64,000 nucleotides of DNA, from the NCBI RefSeq assembly GCF_050947335.1, contig NC_134993.1, forward strand, positions 6,386,001 through 6,450,000, in the 5' to 3' direction. A model generated the notes under the pieces. That model made no database searches, was not told the origin of the DNA, and was given only the letters and a program-made list of their open reading frames with translations. Both the position numbers and the translations under genes were made by a program. This stretch comes from Megachile rotundata. Taxonomy: Eukaryota; Arthropoda; Insecta; Hymenoptera; Megachilidae. Shown one piece after another: positions 1 to 9,965 of this stretch. Position 1 is the stretch's first letter; every line of letters starts with the position of its first letter.

Positions 1-808
1 GTTGCCGGTCATATATGACCAACATGGCAGTCAAAGTGTTAAAAATATGGGTGTTGCGAAATGTGTGTTAAGATTACAAATAGAACATGAAAAGGGGATG
101 ATTTTTGTGCACCAGGGAGAGTATACATATAGAGAGACTGTTGAATATGTATGGATTGAGTGAATGTAATAGCGTGTCGACCCCGATAGATGTTAATGTA
201 AAAATGGACAGTGATGAAAGCTCTAATAAGTGTGATATAAAAGACTTTCAAGAACTTCTATGTAGGTTAATGTTTCTGAGTGTAAATACGCGTCCTGATA
301 TATCTTATGCGATGAGCTGCTTATCACAATTCAATAGTAATCCGAAAGCGGTACATATGCAAGGACTGAAGAGAGTTTTACGTTATTTAAAAGGGACGAT
401 CGAATACCGTTTGTGCTTTGGAAGAGAAAAAGAAAGAAATAAGATAAATTGTTATACAGATGCCTCATGGGATGCGACCAAAGATGCGAAATCATTTACA
501 GGTTTATTAGTTTATAAAAATGGAGATTTAATTTATTGGCGAAGTAAGAAACAGTCTGTCGTAGCGTTATCTTCTACAGAGAGTAAACTACAGGCAATGA
601 CTGAGGGTGCAAAAGAAGGTGTGTAGTTAGAGAAATTGATAAAAGAAATAACTGGAGAGAAAAGTGTAATATTAGAAGTTAAGTGTGATAGTCCAAATGT
701 TGTGAAATTAGCGAGTGGGGGGAGTTTCAAAGCGAGATCTAGATTGTTAAATAGAAGGTGTTATTTTGTTAGAGAAAATATAAGAGAACGCAATATAATT
801 ATAACACA
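1..808 (+). pseudogene. Copia-type retrotransposon pol remnant (RT end, RNase H)
   Basis: This is a decayed Ty1/copia polyprotein end that runs in from outside the window. The reading frame changes near 118 and is then open from 105 to 626. Recognisable pieces in order are the RT tail with RPDISYAMSCLSQF, the RYLKGT motif, and RNase H with TDASWDATKD and the WRSKKQSVVALSSTES block. A TAG at 624-626 breaks the frame, and coding similarity resumes in the 636-842 frame up to the junction at about 808. There the TIR element at 809-6170 interrupts the C-terminal part of RNase H; the rest may continue beyond 6170 but is too degraded to assign. Identity as copia is firm; activity is excluded by the breaks. 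Confidence 0.85.
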
Positions 809-810
809 TA

Positions 811-1100
811 CAGGGTGTCCCGTAACTACTGTTGCTCCCTGAAAGGGGTGGTAGAGGATGTCATTCTGAACAAGATTTTCCTTTGCGAAAATGGGGTTTG
901 AAGCTTCGTTTTTGAATTATTAAGCAAAAACATGGACCAATCAGAGCGCGAGGATTTCGCGCGCTTAGACGCGAGAGCGATAGCTTCGAAAATGACGGTC
1001 GATCGTGATCGTGAACAAACATATCGATACCACGTCGGTATAGCGTCGGTATGATAGAAAGCTGTTAGATGAAAGTTGCATTGAAAAACGAATGAAAAAA
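811..1100 (+). repeat. Left terminal inverted repeat of the 5.4-kb element
   Basis: Inverted match to 5885-6168. Shared landmarks include CAGGGTGTCCC at the tip, the block around AAAGGGGTGGTAG, the run ending GAACAAAC near 1015, and GTCGGTAT near 1045. The inner boundary is approximate because similarity fades into AT-rich sequence. Confidence 0.75.
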
Positions 1101-1717
1101 TCTGAATTATTATTGAATTATCATTTACTAATGCATAAGAAATAAAAAAATTAGTTCTTACTCATGTAATCAGAATAAGTCGAATTTATTCGATACATTT
1201 ATTTGTTATCGCAAAGAAATAATAGATAAAATATGGAAAATTATTCTCGTTAAATATTGTGATGATGAAAAAGAACAAATTCTTATTTTTAAAATATGAA
1301 ATATACCTTTCCATTCAACAAATAAAAATTTGAATTTGAATAATTAACAAATTTAAATATAAGAAACGCTCAAGTAACTTCACAGTTATCTTTCATTATT
1401 AGTTTTTATTATCACTTTTCTCTGTCCCTTTTTACTAATTTTCATTAATTTTCAGTGTTAGTCCGACACGAAAATAGGACTAATGAAAACACGTGAACGA
1501 ATATTCATAAATAATTTACACTATATTATCTTGAAAGCAAGAAAACAGAATTTTCGGTTAGAAACAATGATACATTTTATTTCGACACGTTTCATTCGAC
1601 AATAAACGACTGTCGATCGACGCCGCAGTCGTTCAACAGATCATCGTTGCATGGCAACCGTTCGCGACATATACCTCGCGATCGAGAACGAAACCGCGAT
1701 CCGTGGCGAGACTAACA

Positions 1718-1900
1718 ATGTCTTCTAATAAAATATGTAATATAATTTCGATTCCTCAATTCGGATACTTTATAATGGGAATATGGCGTATCGTTAAACA
1801 TACATATCTATCAATAATCGTTTACGCGTTTTCATTCGGTACGTTTACCGGTCGTGCTTATGTTGTACAATTATTAGAAAGAGATAGTGAAATAAATTGA
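1718..1900 (+). CDS. Small hypothetical ORF, 60 aa, one possible membrane segment
   Basis: The ATG at 1718 opens 60 codons. A hydrophobic stretch around residues 33-47 (LSIIVYAFSFG) could span a membrane, followed by a short charged tail. The sequence just upstream is GC-richer than the surroundings and contains GTTGCATGGCAAC at about 1645, an imperfect palindrome resembling an RFX/X-box half-site pair. I do not recognise a family. It may be a chance ORF inside the TIR element; no splice or polyadenylation context settles it. Confidence 0.2.
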   Translation: MSSNKICNIISIPQFGYFIMGIWRIVKHTYLSIIVYAFSFGTFTGRAYVVQLLERDSEIN

Positions 1901-2039
1901 GAGTTCATTGACCCTGCCAGGACATCAGCTGTTGATACTCTGATCGGTGGATCTACCCGGTGACACAAATATTTTTTATCGAAGCTAGTTTCTTCATGAA
2001 TCAATGGGTAAGTTTTATTTAAGATGTTTCTGTATTTTT

Positions 2040-2280
2040 AACCGACTTCGAAAAAGGAGGAGGTTACTCAATTCGATCAGTATATTTTTTTTTTTTATTA
2101 TTATTTTTATTTTCTATGTGTGCCCGCCTATTACGCCTAGCTGGATGCACCGATCGGAACGAAACCTTTTGAATCTGGTAGGTTCTGACTCCCCATTGGT
2201 ACCATTATCAAAAAATTTTTCATTTTTCAATTGCAAAGTGTTATTATTGCAAAAAAACCGGCAACTTTTGAAATAAACTT
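2040..2280 (+). repeat. Dispersed insect-type repeat segment
   Basis: The segment starts CCGACTTCGAAAAAGGAGGA and continues into a T-rich tract. In my experience this opening is typical of dispersed repeats in insect genomes. No protein can be supported; the short ORF across it is frame noise. Assignment is from memory of the motif only. Confidence 0.35.
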
Positions 2281-2675
2281 TTCTCGATTTTAGTGCGCTT
2301 TTAATATCTTATCACGGACATGATTCTGAACAATTTTGTTCATATAAAAATTTCGCGGAAAGCTTTAGTTTTCGAGATATTAGCGAAAAATTGTTGAAAA
2401 GTTTTGAAATCAACTTTGGACGATTTTAATGTCCTTTTAATATGTTATCAGGGGCACGATTCTGAACAAGTTTTTCCTTATCCGCAATTAAGGGGAAGCT
2501 TTAGTTTTCGAGTTATTAGCGAAAAACTATTGTTACTAATACAGTATTCACTCCGTAAATGTTACTTTTGCCGGTCTCGATTGTACATTTACGGTAGAGG
2601 TCCTACATTCTTTGTAGTGTGCCGAACGTAGAAAGAGACAGCCATGCAAAAGACAAAGAGGGATAGAGTTTCGAG

Positions 2676-3077
2676 CGTTCGGCAAACATGAAGGACTCGT
2701 GCGTGTTCTGTCTTAAATTTAAAAATTAAAATTCTTTATTTTTGGTTTTTCGTCAATGAAACTTTTACCATCGTATTTGTCTCGTTTTTCTGATTAAAAT
2801 GACACCAAACACGATATGATTACGATCGTAATTACTTATGTAACAAGCCATAAAAGTTTGGGATGTAACATTTACGGTAGAGGTGCGAATTCCTTCTAAA
2901 GGCTTGCTATACAAGTAATTATGATTTTAATTATACCGTGTTTGGTACCATTTTAATCAGAAAAACGAGACGAATACGATAATCAAAGCTTCATTGATGA
3001 AACTCCAAAAATAAAGAATTTTGATTTTTGAATTTAAAAGGCAGAAGACGCACGAGTGTTTCATGTTTGCCGAACGC
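2676..3077. repeat. Imperfect hairpin (inverted repeat, arms about 175 bp)
   Basis: Left arm about 2676-2850 and right arm about 2901-3077 are reverse complements with scattered differences. Matching landmarks are GTTCGGCAAACATGAA against TTCATGTTTGCCGAAC, and CATTTTAATCAGAAAAACGA against its complement. A third, partial copy lies in direct orientation with the right arm at about 3160-3245. ACATTTACGGTAGAGGT occurs twice in direct orientation (about 2585 and 2868). It looks like a palindromic MITE or rearranged satellite fragment. Confidence 0.7.
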
Positions 3078-3828
3078 GTCAATCTTCTGCTTCTCTTTCT
3101 TTTCCATTCGCCGTCCTCTTTTACGTTAAAAACTTTAATCACTCGTTACACACACAATTGTTAACGTAATTATATCATGTTTGGTGTCATTTTAATCAGG
3201 AAATCTAGACAAATACAACGGTAATAGTTTCATGAAAAAATAGTAAGAAATAAGAAAGTTACAATCTTTTCCTTTGCTTGCATTAGTATGTGTCTCACCG
3301 ATATTCGATCCTCGTCGTTTCGGCGACCGATCGTGTTTTAATTCTTGACTGATTTCGTGGGGAATCCCCCCAGTAGTGGGGATACAATTTTAACATTTAC
3401 AGAGAGAATACTGCATTGCATTGGTATTGTTTCGCCAACATATACCGATTTGTTTATGCTGTGTCTTCTTTTTCACGCGCTGTCCTTCTTTACGTTCGAA
3501 GCGGGCGGCAAACTTGAAACAATGTAGGAGCTGATGAAGAGTGGACGGCTTGTCCCAAAGCGTATTGCACTGTTGTTGTGTATTCTATATTTACAATCTA
3601 AATGACCTTACAATGAAACATATGAACAAAGCATGGAATCCTGGAATTTGCCCCACCAATTCTCTTCCTTTGGAAGTCACATACCGTACATTTTTGTTCA
3701 GTTTCAATTGAATCGTGCTGCTGTCAAGTGGTAAGTACTATTTCATTCTTATATATATTATATATAATATACATTAATTTAGTCTTTAACGGTTGGTGGT
3801 AAATAATACAAATTTTTTTTTAAGAAAT

Positions 3829-4612
3829 ATGGATCAAGAGCAGGAAAGTAGTCGTAAGTATAATTAAAATTTCAATGGAAAATTAATATAATGCATGATT
3901 TAAGAAAATGTACGTAAGATATATATTTCCCTTTTCTCTCTTTCAGAACAATCTGTAATGCAAACGTTGCAGCAGGTACAGCTGCAACAGCAGCAGCTGC
4001 AGCAACAGATGCTGCAAATGCAGCAGTTCATGCAGCAACAAATTCAGCAACAGCAGCAACAACCGCAGCAGCAGCAGCAACAACCGCAGCAGCAGCAGCA
4101 GCAACACGATGAAAAAGGGAAAGGAGGCGCCAAGCTGTCGCGTGGTAAGTATCACAAATTCTATCACACAAATGATTAACACTACAACTACCGAAGGGGT
4201 CAAAATTAATTGTTTAAAGTTTCTTATTTTTAAATTATAAAACTTGTAAAATTGTGTCTTCTTCGAATATACGTTGATCCTAGTTTTGAGATAAAGAACT
4301 ACGGTATGTGCAACGGTATGTTTATATTTCATCTTTTGTTTTATTATCTTATTTCCGATTTAAAAGTCATGTGCATTGAACGCTGGTAGTTCTAGTGTTA
4401 ACCAATCCGTGTCGTACATAATAAAGAATTATTTTCCAAAAATGTAACAGTTCAAATTTTACATTGCAGTGAGAGGAACAGCCGCAGGCACCAGGCGGAA
4501 GCCGTATCGCGGCAGACGGCGCGGCGGAAGGCGAGGCGGTGGAGGGTGGGGGGGAGTCGGCCGCGGGGGGATAGACGGCCCCAACTGTTTATACCAATTT
4601 TTTAATAAATAA
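3829..4612 (+). CDS. Small spliced gene: Gln-rich N-terminus, Arg/Gly-rich C-terminus
   Basis: Three coding exons read as one 121-codon frame: 3829-3853, 3947-4144 and 4470-4612. Both introns start GTAAGT, end in CAG, and lie in phase 1, so joining keeps the frame. A further GTAAGT at 3731 with a pyrimidine-rich tract ending AAG at 3824 suggests a 5' UTR intron just before the ATG. Exon 2 is almost entirely Gln with Met/Leu and ends in a short charged stretch (HDEKGKGG). Exon 3 encodes many Arg and Gly (RGRRRGGRRGGG), then a short hydrophobic end. AATAAA overlaps the stop region. RGG-like tails commonly bind nucleic acid and polyQ tracts commonly self-associate; that is a family-level inference. 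I do not recognise a named homologue. The gene lies inside the 5.4-kb TIR element, as cargo or as a later insertion. Confidence 0.6.
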
Positions 4613-4779
4613 AAAGCATTTTTTATATTGTCATTAATAAAAAAAATTGAAAAACGAATATCCATGTTGTCTTTTACTTAATTATGTTCATGGCATTTTC
4701 GCGGACAAAAAAAAAGCCTAGAAGAATTGCCTCAAAGTATCCTATATAATTCTCCTCATTCCACTAAAAAGCGTGAAAT

Positions 4780-5582
4780 AAAATAATTTTAAGAAAAAAA
4801 ATACACCGACTTCGAAATGCACTAAAAAGTATAAAATAATTTCTATTTCATTCAATCATACAATTACGTCACAGATATGAATGAAACCTATTTACTCGTT
4901 AGGTAGTGTATTAAATACATTTCAACCTTTTCGGAGGCGGCGCAAAATTAAAAATACCTCAGTAAACGTTGCTGCCAATAATCAGTTGATTGTGGTATGG
5001 CGTATTGGAAATTAATAAATCCTGAGAAAGAATACGAACCATTACAGATATATCTGGTACTATACGTAAATGTAACGACTGCATCTTCATTTCGCAACAT
5101 TTCTGATATAAATGAAATTGAATCGACTTCGTTCGCATGTGGAAGCCATGGATCTAAGAACCTATAAACGGAGCCCACGACGCGGGAATTACCAAATTTG
5201 CGGCAGATCGGCTCTATCTTTATAGAATATGCGGCGATCGAGTCTTTCCGTCGCATACTCTATGAATCTAGATAGACCATAGTTCCATTCTATACGCACT
5301 AACACCTACTTCGCGGCGTGCTGTCGAGTTATATGTATAGAAAAAAAAATAGCTATACAAGCTTTGCCTATGTTCGGCTGTCCAAAGGTTGACATGTTCA
5401 AGAAAATCTTTGAATTTTGCGCCGCCTCCGAAAAGGTTGAAATGTATTTAATACACTACCTAACGAGTAAATAGGTTTCATTCATATCTGTGACGTAATT
5501 GTATGATTGAATGAAATAGAAATTATTTTATACTTTTTAGTGCATTTCGAAGTCGGTGTATTTTTTTTCTTAAAATTATTTT
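4780..5582. mobile_element. Fold-back/MITE-like element with near-perfect 170-bp arms
   Basis: Positions 4780-4950 and about 5412-5582 are reverse complements with essentially no mismatch by eye, from AAAATAATTTTAAG at the outer edge to CGGAGGCGGCGCAAAA at the inner edge. The spacer of about 460 bp holds a minus-strand ORF (5256-4948, 102 codons) that runs into the arm and matches nothing I recognise. Such identical arms imply a recent or gene-converted structure. A clear target duplication is not visible because the outer edges are A/T-rich. Confidence 0.75.
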
Positions 5583-5884
5583 TTAAAATTAAATGTACGC
5601 AGCAATTGATTTATTTCATTTCAATGAGGTACTGCATTAGATATTCCATTCCAGTTTTATCCCATTTCATAGACAAGGTACTCATTCGTTTTGAAACGTG
5701 AATTTATTCGTTTGCTTCAATAGAATTGTTGACACAATTAATTTTCGTGAATTTATTTTTTTTTCTTTTCGAGATCATAAAATAAATACAATATATTTGG
5801 TCTGGGTAAACAACAACTAATTTATCTCTCATTCACGAATTACGAAGAACTTAATATTATTCTTAATTTCTTAATTCATTATTC

Positions 5885-6168
5885 GATTTAACTTTCACCT
5901 AATAGCTTCCTGTTATACCGATGATATACCGACGTTATACCGATGCGACGATATCAATACGTTTGTTCACGACGACGATCGGCCGTCATATTCGAAGCTG
6001 TCGCTCACGCTTTCGCGCGCTCGATCTATGCGCGCTTTTATTGGTCAGTGTCTTTTGCTAATAACTCGAAAATGGAGCCTCAACCAATTTTGGCAAAGGA
6101 AAAAGCTGTTCAGAATTGCCCCACCTACCACCCCTTTTCGGTTCTTACAGTAATTGTGGGACACCCTG
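5885..6168 (-). repeat. Right terminal inverted repeat of the 5.4-kb element
   Basis: Reverse-complement counterpart of 811-1100, ending GGGACACCCTG at 6168 next to a TA. A TCGGTAT-type motif is repeated several times near 5920-5945, an expansion not matched exactly in the left arm. Confidence 0.75.
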
Positions 6169-6363
6169 TATATTGTGTATTTAGTCGAATAGACGTTACT
6201 ATATTTTATTACATATTCTGTAAGTAATATATTAATTAATTAATTCGATTTTATTTCAAGAATATGTAATGGTAACGTTTAACTTGTACATATCAGAGTA
6301 CAACTAGTTTTATATGTTATCAAGTTTGCATAAAATATTATTGCATGGTGCAGATATAATACA

Positions 6364-6650
6364 ATGTGCTGGTTTGCCCATTGGGATGTTTTCGGAAGAA
6401 GCAATGGAGGCATGAAACAAAGATTTCCGAAATATCAAAAGAGACCACACCCGAAAATTTTCGCGACTGGAAACATTAACGGACCTTTTTCAAATTTTAC
6501 TCTATACATCCAATATTTTCTTCAATTTCGGCAAAAATCAGAAAAAACTATAAAACGCGTTCCCGTTTTAATATTTTCAAAGATGAAATAGAAAAATTAA
6601 TATTACAAGAAGACCTACAAGACGATGACGAGTACGATGACACATAAATA
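6364..6650 (+). pseudogene. Degenerate ORF fragment of unknown repeat family
   Basis: In the frame starting at 6368 there is a coherent stretch with GLPIGMFSEEAMEA, a TGA stop, then NKDFRNIKRDHTRKFSR, with acidic Asp/Glu/Tyr codons near 6620-6645. The pattern SEEA..A-stop-NKDF reads as a mutated Arg codon. It resembles C-terminal parts of repetitive insect ORFs I have seen, but I cannot name the family. No start or intact frame remains. Confidence 0.35.
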
Positions 6651-6687
6651 ATAATAAATAAATTTTAGATTAATAAGTTAATATATA

Positions 6688-8006
6688 CGTGGTTTGTCCG
6701 GAAAATACGTATAAAAACATCGGGGCAGTGTATCAAGGTGTCGTAAACGGGCGCCCCGGTTGTTCCCCCACTCTATGCCACCCACTTGACGCTGACTTCA
6801 AGTGAAAATGCTGTACCAGCAAGTAGGAATTAACGGTCGCTCGTTGAAAGCCACGCTATTCGACCGGCCGTCGGTATGGAGCTCTCTCTGATTGAGGAAC
6901 AGCGCATTAACATCAAGTTTCTCGCAAAGCTTGGCAAGAATGGCCGCGAGATTTTTGAATGTTTGGAACAAGTTTATGGGGAGAATTCTCTGAAGGAACC
7001 AACTGTAAACAAGTGGTTAAAAAGGTTCCGGGAGGGCGGCGAAGAGGTAAAAGATGACCCTCGTCCAGGACGCCCCTCCACATCGAGTTCTGAGGGAAAT
7101 GTTGAACGAATTCGGGCTTGTGTTCTTAAAGACCGTCGATTTACAATTAGAATGATATCTGAAGATCTGTCAATTCCTAAAACAATCGTTCACGAAATTC
7201 TGACAGAAAAACTTGAAATGAAAAAATTGTGCGCGAAAATCGTTCCGAAGCTCTTAACTCCAGAGCAGAAAGCAAGGAGGGTTGCTTGCTGTGAGGATTG
7301 GTTGGAAGCTGAGGAAAGGGGGGACTTTCTCAACAGGGTTATCACTGGAGATGAATCTTGGTTTTACGAATTCGATGTAGAGCTCAAATCTCAAAGCAAG
7401 GAGTGGAAGGAAGCAGGGGAACCGAGAACAAAAAAGGCGCGAAAATCAAGGTCCAATGTGAAAACAATGGTAATTGTTTTCTTTGATTCTCGGGGCATTG
7501 TTCACCAAGAATTTGTTCCTCCCGGCCAGACAGTGAACGGTAACTTCTACGTTGAAGTTTTGAAACGTCTCAGAGCTCGTGTGGCCCAAGTTCGAAAGAA
7601 TTTGGCACAAGGGGGCAGGTGGATCCTTCATCACGACAATGCGCCCGCTCACACGTCGCTCGTTGTGCGTGAGTTTTTGGCCAAAAATTCAATCACCGTG
7701 ACAGAACACCCGCCTTATTCACCCGACTTAGCCCCTTGCGACTTCTTTCTGTTCCCGAAATGCAAAATGGTGTTTCGGGGGCGGCACTTGGGAGATGTGG
7801 AAGCCATCAAGGCAGCTACGACACAGCAACTGAAGAGCCTCACAACTGAAGACTTTCAGCGATGTTATCAACAATGGAAACGGCGTTGGCACAAGTGTAT
7901 TTTGTCCCAGGGGGAGTACTTTGAAGGGGACCATATTGAAATACATGAATAATTGTAAAATAAAATAATTATTCCATTTTTATACGTATTTTCCGGACAA
8001 ACCACG
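6688..8006 (+). mobile_element. Mariner element, full length, TA target duplication
   Basis: Ends are perfect inverted repeats of about 30 bp beginning CGTGGTTTGTCCGGAAAATA, flanked by TA at 6686-6687 and 8007-8008. The element is about 1.32 kb, the usual size for mariner, and encloses a complete transposase frame. It is inserted in AT-rich sequence between the decayed ORF at 6364 and the gypsy copy at 8100. Confidence 0.95.
6876..7952 (+). CDS. Mariner transposase (DD34D), intact
   Basis: A 358-codon frame without stops, close to the usual 345-360 for mariner. The N-terminal region has the paired helix-turn-helix DNA-binding architecture, with a GRPSTS linker near residue 65. The catalytic triad is visible: D159 in TGDESW, D254 in HHDNAPAH, and D289 in SPDLAPCDFF, with exactly 34 residues between the last two. 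YSPDLAP is the mariner signature in its common form. The protein would bind the terminal repeats, cut both ends and paste into TA. The start is the first ATG after the left repeat and leaves a normal leader of about 190 bp. Nothing in the sequence shows inactivation, so it may be functional. Confidence 0.93.
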   Translation: MELSLIEEQRINIKFLAKLGKNGREIFECLEQVYGENSLKEPTVNKWLKRFREGGEEVKDDPRPGRPSTSSSEGNVERIRACVLKDRRFTIRMISEDLSIPKTIVHEILTEKLEMKKLCAKIVPKLLTPEQKARRVACCEDWLEAEERGDFLNRVITGDESWFYEFDVELKSQSKEWKEAGEPRTKKARKSRSNVKTMVIVFFDSRGIVHQEFVPPGQTVNGNFYVEVLKRLRARVAQVRKNLAQGGRWILHHDNAPAHTSLVVREFLAKNSITVTEHPPYSPDLAPCDFFLFPKCKMVFRGRHLGDVEAIKAATTQQLKSLTTEDFQRCYQQWKRRWHKCILSQGEYFEGDHIEIHE

Positions 8007-8109
8007 TATTGTAAAAACCTAGTAAAAAATGTATCTATTTGTATTAATAAAAATTGTTTCCATGTTAAAATTATGTTTATGTTAATAAAAATTATGTTTT
8101 GTGACGGGT

Positions 8110-9218
8110 ATAAAATACCACGAATGGAAATTAGTCGTGCCGAAAGAACAACGAGCTACAATTTATCAAGAGGCACACGACCAGACTCAAGCGGGACATT
8201 TAGGGATAGATAAAACGTACGATCGCGTGGCGATACGGTATTATTGGCCCGGCATGTATAAAGATATCGCGGAATATGTAAGACGCTGTGCCATGCCGTT
8301 TGTCAGCGCGCGAAAGTAGAACAGCTGGCGCCTGCAGGGTTGATGGGATACCGTGTCGCGGAAGAGCCGTGGGATATTATCGCCGCGGATATTATGGGAC
8401 CGCTTCCGCGAAGTCGATCAGGTTTTACATAGCTGGTAGTCCAAGATTTATTCACAAAATGGGTAGAATGTTGTCCGTTGCGAAAGGCAACAGGAACAAA
8501 AGTTAAAGAAGCAATAAAAGATCTAATTTTGTGTCGATGGGGAACGCCACGTGTATTAGTCACAGATAACGGAACGGAATTTAAAAATCGGAAAATCACC
8601 GCTCTCGCGAAACATTTCGGCATTCTCCACTCGACCACTCCACCGTACCATCCGCAATCGAACCCGGTCGAAAGAGTAAATAGAATATTAAAAACAATGA
8701 TAATTTCGTACATAGAAAAAGATCATCGCGATTGGGATCTTCACTTATCCGATTTCCGGTTTGCATACAATACCGCACATCATATTTCGACGAAATTTTC
8801 CCCCGCTTTTCTAAATTTTGGTCGAGAACCCAAACCGGTCAATTGTTATCGCGAGGTAGTTGCAAAAGATCAGGAAGTATTACCAGCAACAACCGATAAC
8901 TGGGAAAAGCGTTTACAACAACTAAAATTAATTCAGGATTGGATAATAAGAAATCTCGACGAAGCAGTATGTAAGCAGGCATCTCGTTATAATTTAAGGC
9001 GTAGGGATGAACAGTATCAAGTAGGAGACCTAGTATTACGTCGTAACCATACACTATCGTCAGCGGAAAAGAATATCGCCGCTAAGCTAATGCCAAAATT
9101 CCTAGGCCCGTATCGAATAATTCGGAAAATCTCACCGTTAGTTTATGAGATACAGGGAGCTATGGATCGCCAACCGGTTAAAGTACATATTAAGGACCTA
9201 AAAAAATTTAAAGCATGA
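8110..9218 (+). pseudogene. Gypsy integrase remnant (copy 1)
   Basis: Homologous to residues about 705 to the end of the intact pol at 31374-34577. The frame 8101-8319 carries the H2C2 zinc-binding segment (AHDQTQAGHLG, YYWPGMYKDIAEYVRRC). A frameshift near 8290-8480 disrupts the start of the catalytic core, then 8478-9218 is open with VTDNGTEFKN and NPVERVNR, the last two acidic catalytic positions, and the GPYRIIRKIS-type C-terminal domain. The N-terminal protease, RT and RNase H are absent because of the internal deletion. It is non-functional as it stands. Confidence 0.88.
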
Positions 9219-9333
9219 TTTAATAACGTTTCAGCAATATCGTATCGTTGACACAACCACACTACCGCGGCAACGAGCAGCCAGAAGCTAAACAAACACA
9301 TATCGCAGAAGAAGAAAAAAAGAAGACACCATA

Positions 9334-9965
9334 ATGCAACACCAAGGACCACCAAACCCGTGGGACCACCTACGCCCATATCACCGCACAAGCAACTATC
9401 TGATACAAAACGAGCCTGGCTTTTGGGGAGCCCTGAGCAGAGCCATGAACGAAGCCAGGGACTATGAGCGGGCTTCGGGGGAGGCGGAGAAACAAGAGAC
9501 ACCACCGAAAACGGATACGGGGGTACAAACTCCATCTTCACCAGCCGTCTCAACGAACACTCGCGCAACCCAGACGCGGAATTAGGGCCCACCCCACTCA
9601 AGGGCAACCCAAACATTACCGCCCCCCCCCCCCCCCCCCCGCCCCCCCAACCATGGACCGTGCAACCCAGACGGGGGAGGAGGAGAAGGCGATAGCTCCT
9701 AGAATATATCCCGCAGGCCACCGTGACACCCTCGCTGCAGCGCTGACAACGCCAACAGGTCGCGCCGGCACAACAGAGGAAAAAGCAAAGTTAACGCAAG
9801 TGGACTGTTAGAATTGCGGGGGTTACGGCCACCGCTACTCCCGGTGCCCGAAGCCGAGGACCGGGCCATATTGTTATCGATGCGGGAAAAGGGGTGTGTC
9901 GCTGGCGACATGCCCCAATTGCGCCACCGAGTGGCGCGAAGAGTTAGCCGCATTACCATCGCGGC
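9334..9965 (+). pseudogene. Gypsy third-ORF remnant (copy 1), zinc-knuckle protein
   Basis: The start at 9334 matches the third ORF of the intact element (shared NPWDHLRP near the N-terminus and a repeated TxTGVQT/ATQT pattern). The frame breaks at 9585 and again around a C homopolymer at about 9622-9640. The zinc-knuckle region persists at about 9808-9935, but the tryptophan codon of the first knuckle is now TAG (C-stop-NCGGYGHRYSRC), followed by a second CYRC..C..C cluster. A TTTCAG acceptor-like site at 9229-9234 precedes it, as in the intact copy. Retention of this ORF layout in a diverged copy supports a real gene. Confidence 0.75.

Larger units (their letters stand above)
809..6170. mobile_element. 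5.4-kb DNA element with long terminal inverted repeats, TA flanks
   Basis: The left end begins CAGGGTGTCCC at 811 and the right end finishes GGGACACCCTG at 6168, each flanked by TA (809-810 and 6169-6170). The inverted similarity continues inward for about 290 bp on each side, imperfectly (roughly three quarters identical by eye). A TA target duplication and these termini fit a Tc1/mariner-type non-autonomous element, but no transposase is visible inside. The interior holds a hairpin repeat (2676-3077), a small spliced gene (3829-4612) and a fold-back element (4780-5582). It sits inside a copia coding remnant, so it is younger than that copia. The superfamily is inferred from the ends only. 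Confidence 0.75.

Noticed and set aside
3943..4332. Leu-rich minus-strand ORF of 129 codons
   Set aside because: It is the complement of the Gln-repeat exon; a CAG/CAA run always gives Leu codons on the other strand.
4948..5256. 102-codon minus-strand ORF in the fold-back spacer
   Set aside because: No recognisable motif, ends in the inverted-repeat arm, no conservation evidence; left unannotated as a gene.
9616..9650. C homopolymer as a functional site
   Set aside because: Probably slippage in a decayed coding region; the matching G runs elsewhere are polypurine tracts at defined positions.
9143..9721. 192-codon minus-strand ORF across the gypsy third-ORF remnant
   Set aside because: Shadow of decayed coding on the plus strand, including a G/C homopolymer; no family match.
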